64,000 nucleotides of DNA from Zhengitettix transpicula (taxonomy: Eukaryota > Arthropoda > Insecta > Orthoptera > Tetrigidae). A model generated the notes under the pieces. That model saw only the letters and a program-made list of their open reading frames with translations, was not told where the DNA came from and made no database searches. Of this stretch, positions 59,827-64,000 are shown piece after piece (the stretch's first letter is position 1; each line of letters opens with the position of its first letter). Location of the stretch: the NCBI GenBank assembly GCA_037074705.1, contig CM073590.1, forward strand, positions 90,388,947 to 90,452,946. Reading direction: 5' to 3'. A program made the position numbers and the translations under genes.

Positions 59827-59832
59827 AATAAA
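59827..59832 (+). terminator. LTR polyadenylation signal
   Basis: AATAAA near the 3' end of the LTR, about 70 bases before its terminus, in the place expected for RNA 3' end formation in the downstream LTR. Confidence 0.55.
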
Positions 59833-59906
59833 TTTTGTTTAATTCTTCACATAGTTATTTTTATTCAGCCACAGCCATCAGTCGTTTATATTTAATTATT
59901 ACAAAT

Positions 59907-59925
59907 TGGCGCATCAACGTGTGGC
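59907..59925 (+). promoter_or_regulatory. Primer-binding site, tRNA-Lys type
   Basis: TGGCGCATCAACGTGTGGC starts three bases after the LTR. It matches the complement of the tRNA-Lys(CTT) 3' end (TGGCGCCCAACGTGGGGC) with one inserted base and two to three substitutions. It is the place where minus-strand DNA synthesis would start. Confidence 0.8.
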
Positions 59926-60166
59926 ACGATTTTTGGTAAATAGGGTAGAATAATTAAAGAACGAAATCTGACAAACCTCGGTATAAGTGCAAGAAAGTAT
60001 TTTAATTTGGATAGGATGTGCATGAAATTTTTGGAAATGAATTTTACGCGTGTGAAAGTTAGAGGGTTATTGAAAAGAAAGAAAAATGATTAAATGTGCA
60101 TTTAAAGTTAAAGATAGTAGCTTAAGTTTAGTTGTTTTTTTTTAAGTTAGATTTAATGTAGAGAAA

Positions 60167-61762
60167 ATGGATGCCGAAGAAATCGTGTTTCAATGTGGGC
60201 AAGCAATCAATGATGATTTTCTTGAGCAGGTGTTAGATAAGTCCGAAAGTGAGGAGATGGAATTAGTTGAAGGGTTAAAGGAATTGGAGAATGTAGAGGT
60301 AGAAAGTCAGAATTTAGGTGATGAGATTGGCAAAAATTCCAAGAAACAGGTGGGAGGAGATAGTGGATATATGATGATATTAGAATTATTAAATAAAAAT
60401 ATGGCTAAAAATGATAAAAATTTTGCAGATATAAATAAAAATATGGCTAAAAATGATAAAAATTTTGCAGATATAAATAAAAATATGGCTGAAAATAATA
60501 AAAATTTTGCAGATATAAATAAAAATATGGCTGAAAATAATAAAAATTTTGCAGATATCAATAAAAATATAGCTGAAAATAATAAAAAGATAGCAGAAAT
60601 GGGTATGAAAAATGATCAAAATTTAGCAGATTTGAGTGAAAAAGGGGATAGAAATTTAGCAGAAATAAATAAAAGTTTAGCTGAAATGGGTATCAAAAAT
60701 GATCAGAAATTGGAACAATTAGCAGATATGAATAAAGAAATAAAGAAAGATGTAGCAGATTTGAGTGAAAAAGGGGAAAATTTGGATAAAAAGATGGATA
60801 AAGTTATGGAGGAGAATAATAAAAGCATAGTAGAATTGAAGGCAGAAATAAAGGAATCTAAAGTGGAATGTAGAAGGAATTATGAGACGTTAGCAGCAGA
60901 AGTAAGAGAATGGAGAAATGAAAATAATGAAAGAAATGATGAAACTATTGAGAATATTAAAGTGGGCAGTGCAGAAAAAGTAAACAAAGATGTAAACATT
61001 GAAATTGAAACATGTGAAGTAGCAAATAAAGTGGGGTTATGGGAGGAGAAATATGATGAAAATGTTAATAAAATAGAAGTGATAGTCAGTGAAAAGGTGG
61101 AAGAGAATAAAGTGGGGTTATTGGAGCTGAAGGATGATGAAAATGTTAATGAAATGGAAGTTATAGTTAGTGGAAAGGAAGTAGAAAATAAAGTGGGGTT
61201 ATGGGAGGAGAAATATGATGTAAATGTAGATGAAATGGAAGTGGTAGTTAATGGAAATGTTGAAAAGAATTTAATTTTGTTGGAGCATAAGGCTGATGAT
61301 GTTGAAGGAGAGATTAAAGGGTTAAATATTGAAGGTGTTGATGAGCAGAAAGATGAAATAGTGGGAGAAAGAGGTGAGATAGTAGCAAAAGTAAATGAAA
61401 TAGAAAATTATGAAAGAATAGAAGAATTACAGGGAGGTGTTGTGAATCAAAATATGATAGAAATGTTTGTTTACAAAGATGAAGTGGGAACAGCTGATGG
61501 GAGTAGTGCTATGAAAACATTGAGGAATATGGAAATAAAATTGATGATGATAAAACAGATGGGATTTAAGAATTTAAAACAAGTTGTGGGATATATTGAA
61601 TGTTATTTAAACATAGAATTTGGAAATAAGATTTTAACATTGGTGAATGGAGGGGAGAAAGATGTGAATAAAGATCAGCTGATCAAATGTAAACATGGAA
61701 CAGCTGGAGAATTCTGGCAGAATGCAGGTCAAGGCATATTTGAGTTCAGAGATACTGGATAG
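60167..61762 (+). CDS. Coiled-coil protein of a non-autonomous LTR element
   Basis: An intact 531-codon gene, the only one between the two LTRs. The start ATG at 60167 lies in a good context (GAAAATGG) behind a T-rich tract. Residues 1-65 are acidic. Residues 76-145 hold five 14-residue repeats of the type NKNMAENNKNFADI, followed to about residue 260 by related K/E/N-rich segments likely to form a long coiled coil. Residues 287-367 hold three 27-residue repeats starting NKVGLWEEKYDENV. The C-terminal 90 residues (from about SSAMKTLRNMEIKL) look more globular. There is no CCHC knuckle, protease, reverse transcriptase, RNase H or integrase, so it is not a normal Gag-Pol. By position it takes the place of Gag and may assemble particles or bind RNA while enzymes come from another element; that role is inferred. 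A decayed relative lies at 5131-5404 on the minus strand. Confidence 0.85.
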   Translation: MDAEEIVFQCGQAINDDFLEQVLDKSESEEMELVEGLKELENVEVESQNLGDEIGKNSKKQVGGDSGYMMILELLNKNMAKNDKNFADINKNMAKNDKNFADINKNMAENNKNFADINKNMAENNKNFADINKNIAENNKKIAEMGMKNDQNLADLSEKGDRNLAEINKSLAEMGIKNDQKLEQLADMNKEIKKDVADLSEKGENLDKKMDKVMEENNKSIVELKAEIKESKVECRRNYETLAAEVREWRNENNERNDETIENIKVGSAEKVNKDVNIEIETCEVANKVGLWEEKYDENVNKIEVIVSEKVEENKVGLLELKDDENVNEMEVIVSGKEVENKVGLWEEKYDVNVDEMEVVVNGNVEKNLILLEHKADDVEGEIKGLNIEGVDEQKDEIVGERGEIVAKVNEIENYERIEELQGGVVNQNMIEMFVYKDEVGTADGSSAMKTLRNMEIKLMMIKQMGFKNLKQVVGYIECYLNIEFGNKILTLVNGGEKDVNKDQLIKCKHGTAGEFWQNAGQGIFEFRDTG

Positions 61763-62326
61763 ATGTAAAGTTTAGAAGGGATTTAAATAATTAGAAGGAT
61801 TAACGTTCTTTGTTAATTACACGTGTGGCTAACGTGGTTACTTCAGCTAACAGAACTATTTTTCCTATATTTTCAAGATTCTGTTTTTCTTCCATCTTAT
61901 ACCTGAGGGGATAGTCATGTTTAACTATCATAGGTCTAGCACACCTAGGGAACCTTCTTGCTACAAATTGTAGTTTCCTTTCAACAATTTGGTCTTCATC
62001 ACCTTTAGGTGCTTATTCTGTTTAAACTAAAGCTATTTCTTGTTTTCTTCAAATTGAATATTGATGCTGTTCTAACCAAAGTTGGTGAAGGAAAAAGCAG
62101 ATGTTAGAGAGTTGGAAAGAAAGATCATTATGATATGGGTTTCTTATGATTTTCATTGAAATACTGGGGGGTCAAAATTCTCGCTTAATTCATTTTGTGA
62201 TAGGGGACCACTAGGAAGTGTTTTGCGGATAGGCGAGCGGCATTCGTGACCGAGAACGTTTCTTTATTTTCTTGATAATTTCGTGGCGTGTTGCTACAAT
62301 GTTTTTGTTTATTAAAGATTTTGAGG
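61763..62326 (+). other. 3' non-coding part of the LTR element
   Basis: Follows the coiled-coil gene directly. No polymerase remnant is visible in any frame. AT-rich with scattered stops; no similarity to other parts of the window noticed. Confidence 0.6.
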
Positions 62327-62935
62327 TTAGAGAAAAAGGGGGCGTGACATGTTTAAGCTGTCACATGAGAGAATTTAAGTTTTGAATGATTGCTCACTCA
62401 CAATTGAAATGTTTTGAAGATGACTTTGAGAAGTTTAATGTGTAAATAGAGGAGAAGGTGTAGAATTAAGATGAAATACTTAAAGATAAATTTTAAGAGA
62501 TAAATTAAATGTTGAAAAAGAGAAAAGGGGCGTGGCATGTTTATGCTGTCACATGAGATGAAATAGTTTAAGATAATTTTAAGAAATGTAAATTAAATGT
62601 TGAAAAAGAGAAAAAGGGGCGTGGCATGTTTATGCTGTCACATGAGATGAAATAGTTTAAGATAATTTTAAGAGATAAATTAAATGTTTGAAAAGGAGAA
62701 AAAGGGGCGTGGCATGTTAAGCTGTCACATGAGTGAATTTAATTTAAGTATTGAAGTAGATGTTATGATGATGATTGAACATAGGTTAATATGCAGAGAA
62801 AAAGGGGCGTGGCATGTTCAAGCTGTCACGTGGTTGATTTTAAATTTTGTGTTGATGTAGAAGATGTGATGTTTCAAGTAATATTTGTTGTGTAAAGAAA
62901 AGGGGGCGTGGCACTGTGCTGTTGTCACGTGAGAC
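62327..62935 (+). repeat. Six tandem-like purine-tract plus hairpin repeats
   Basis: Six copies of a core made of AGAAAAAGGGG followed by CGTGGCATGTTTA.GCTGTCACATGAG, beginning near 62329, 62519, 62607, 62694, 62796 and 62895. Units two to four also share the linker (TTTAAGATAATTTTAAGA, TTAAATGTTGAAAA). GTGACA/TGTCAC arms can pair to form a hairpin in most units. The purine tracts resemble polypurine primers for plus-strand synthesis. The function is unknown. Confidence 0.85.
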
Positions 62936-63402
62936 AGTTGAAAATTGGAGGGGATAGATGTAAACAAAAGAACAGCTGACATCTGGAGAAAGTAGGTCAA
63001 AGCTTACTTCAGATTAAGTGACAGCATTGATGTTTAAGATGAATAATTATAAATTAAATGAAGTTAAATTAAGTTAATTCAAGATTATTAAAAAAAAATT
63101 TAATTAATTTAATTAAAAAAAAATTATTTTATTTTATGGCATTAGTTTTAAGGAATGCACAATTAATTTCAAACCGTAATAAATTGTAGGATCTAGACTA
63201 TTTGGATAATCAAACAAATAATAAGTTGCACCAATATTTGATGGGAATGTGTAAATCTTTTAAATGAATGGTAATTAGGTATAAGTTTCCGAGCGATCTG
63301 ACAAAATTAGGGCAAAATTGTAGAAGAGAGAAAAGAATAAAATTCAGTTTTCGAAGAGTAAAGTCCAGACATTTCCTTTCTCAAACGGAATTTGGGGCGT
63401 AA

Positions 63403-64000
63403 TGTAGTAATTAGTAATTAATCCATTGTTATAATTGCAAAGTAAAGAACTCATTATTAGACTATATAAAGCATACACCGCGACAAAGCGGGCGGCGAGA
63501 CAAAAGAACCATTGTTGAGACGTACGCAGTCAGAAATTTACGTGACGAACAGACACAGTCAACGAGGAGAGACGAGTGTAGTTGGAAGTCAGACGCGGGC
63601 AAGTGGTTCATCGAGTAAAGTTTGGACATATAATTCGATCAAGTAAAGGTTACAAGAAAGTTTCTCAATAAGTAAAGCCACAAACAGTAACCTAATAATT
63701 TCCTGCCGCAGTAAAAAAACTCAATAAGTAAAAAGAGACCGTCACCGATGTCATCGAGAGGAAGTTGTTAACAATCCATCTAACCATTAATCCGGAAGGA
63801 GTTGCAGTTTCCAGTTTCCAGAGAAGAGACCCAAAAGTTTCGACAAGTGCTTTGTAACCAATTTAAATTCAGTGATATCCCCAAAAACGTATGCACAGAA
63901 AACCCCAAAATTGAGACCTGGTTGGCCGTAAGTACAAGAACTCTAAATTTATTTGTAAACCATTTCATTAAGATACGTCAGATCGTTCTTCAATTATTTT
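63403..64000 (+). mobile_element. 3' LTR, cut by the window edge
   Basis: TGTAGTAATTAGTAATTAAT onward, matching the 5' LTR over all 598 visible bases, including the TATA box (63463-63470) and GGCCGTAAGTA (GTAAGT 63928-63933). About 215 bases should lie beyond the window. It is preceded by GGAATTTGGGGCGTAA, a weak polypurine tract. The 62-codon minus-strand frame at 63780-63968 (and its twin at 59468-59656) is LTR sequence and not a gene. Confidence 0.95.

Larger units (their letters stand above)
59089..59903 (+). mobile_element. 5' LTR of a non-autonomous LTR retrotransposon
   Basis: 815 bp, TGTAGTAATT to AATTATTACA, preceded by an AT tract and followed by AA and the primer-binding site. In order it carries a TATA box (59149-59157), a donor-like GGCCGTAAGTA (GTAAGT 59616-59621), the GTCAGATCGTTCTTCAATTA block shared by all subfamilies, a 19-base tRNA-Lys identity (59762-59780) and AATAAA (59827-59832). 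Compared with the visible 598 bases of the 3' LTR it differs at roughly 15-20 positions by eye. Confidence 0.95.

Noticed and set aside
60392..60600. CRISPR-like or satellite array of 42-bp units
   Set aside because: Units are contiguous and in frame with a long protein gene; there are no spacers and the context is a eukaryotic retroelement.
60307..60619. Minus-strand frames of 76-84 codons rich in F, I, S and L
   Set aside because: Mirror of the A-rich tandem repeats of the coiled-coil gene on the plus strand.

Overview
The window is eukaryotic, AT-rich, intron/intergenic-type DNA, most likely from an insect or another arthropod with a repeat-rich genome. The reasons are the mariner transposons with TA duplications, a tRNA-derived SINE, a YADD-type LINE fragment, many LTR elements inside (AT)n tracts, and the absence of any long, compact host gene. 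I find no host gene I can name. The only long intact reading frame (60167-61762, 531 codons) belongs to a retrotransposon.

The dominant component is one family of LTR retroelements. Its LTRs of about 0.8-1.2 kb start TGTARTAATT and end AATTATTACA. They usually sit inside (AT)n tracts and carry a TATA box, a conserved GTRAGT splice-donor-like site and an AATAAA signal. They are followed, where internal sequence survives, by a primer-binding site resembling the complement of tRNA-Lys. Copies or fragments lie at about 3.5-4.1, 5.8-6.6, 6.8-7.9, 7.9-8.9, 12.3-12.5, 28.0-29.0, 30.1-31.1, 33.8-34.7, 35.0-35.3, 37.3-37.6, 38.8-39.8, 39.8-40.7, 40.9-42.1 and 58.8-59.0 kb. A nearly complete element occupies 59089 to beyond the right edge: 5' LTR, primer-binding site, one intact lysine/glutamate/asparagine-rich coiled-coil protein gene, hairpin/purine-tract tandem repeats, 3' LTR. 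It has no polymerase gene, so it looks non-autonomous. A decayed relative of its leader and protein gene lies on the minus strand at 5131-5671.

A second component is an unclassified poly(A)-tailed, GC-richer retroposon of about 530 bp (called family A here), with eleven copies or pieces at 0-2.4, 8.9-9.3, 10.7-12.3, 44.3-45.3, 47.2-47.5 and 50.6-50.8 kb, often in inverted or tandem pairs. Other mobile DNA comprises two dead mariners (14090-15387 and 42146-43342) plus a mariner end fragment (16027-16275), a 5'-truncated LINE with a 12-bp target duplication (37590-38531), a tRNA-derived SINE (34722-34967, 52142-52400, fragment near 4617), and two further interspersed repeat families (about 4.7-5.05 and 45.3-45.9 kb; 27.2-28.0, 32.2-32.4 and 33.4-33.7 kb).

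The remaining stretches (notably 16.3-18.1, 19.5-27.1, 35.3-37.3, 45.9-50.6 and 53.4-58.7 kb) look like plain AT-rich non-coding DNA in which I recognise nothing, apart from a GC-rich island at 18.1-19.5 kb, a possible minus-strand exon ending at 13210, and a broken 172-codon reading frame at 52725-53243.

The most interesting signal is in the LTR family. Its U5 region carries a box complementary to the anticodon stem and T arm of tRNA-Lys. The 59-kb copy instead carries an exact 19-base tRNA-Lys D-arm sequence at the same place. A splice donor conserved between subfamilies could be used to skip the U5/primer-site leader and express the coiled-coil protein.
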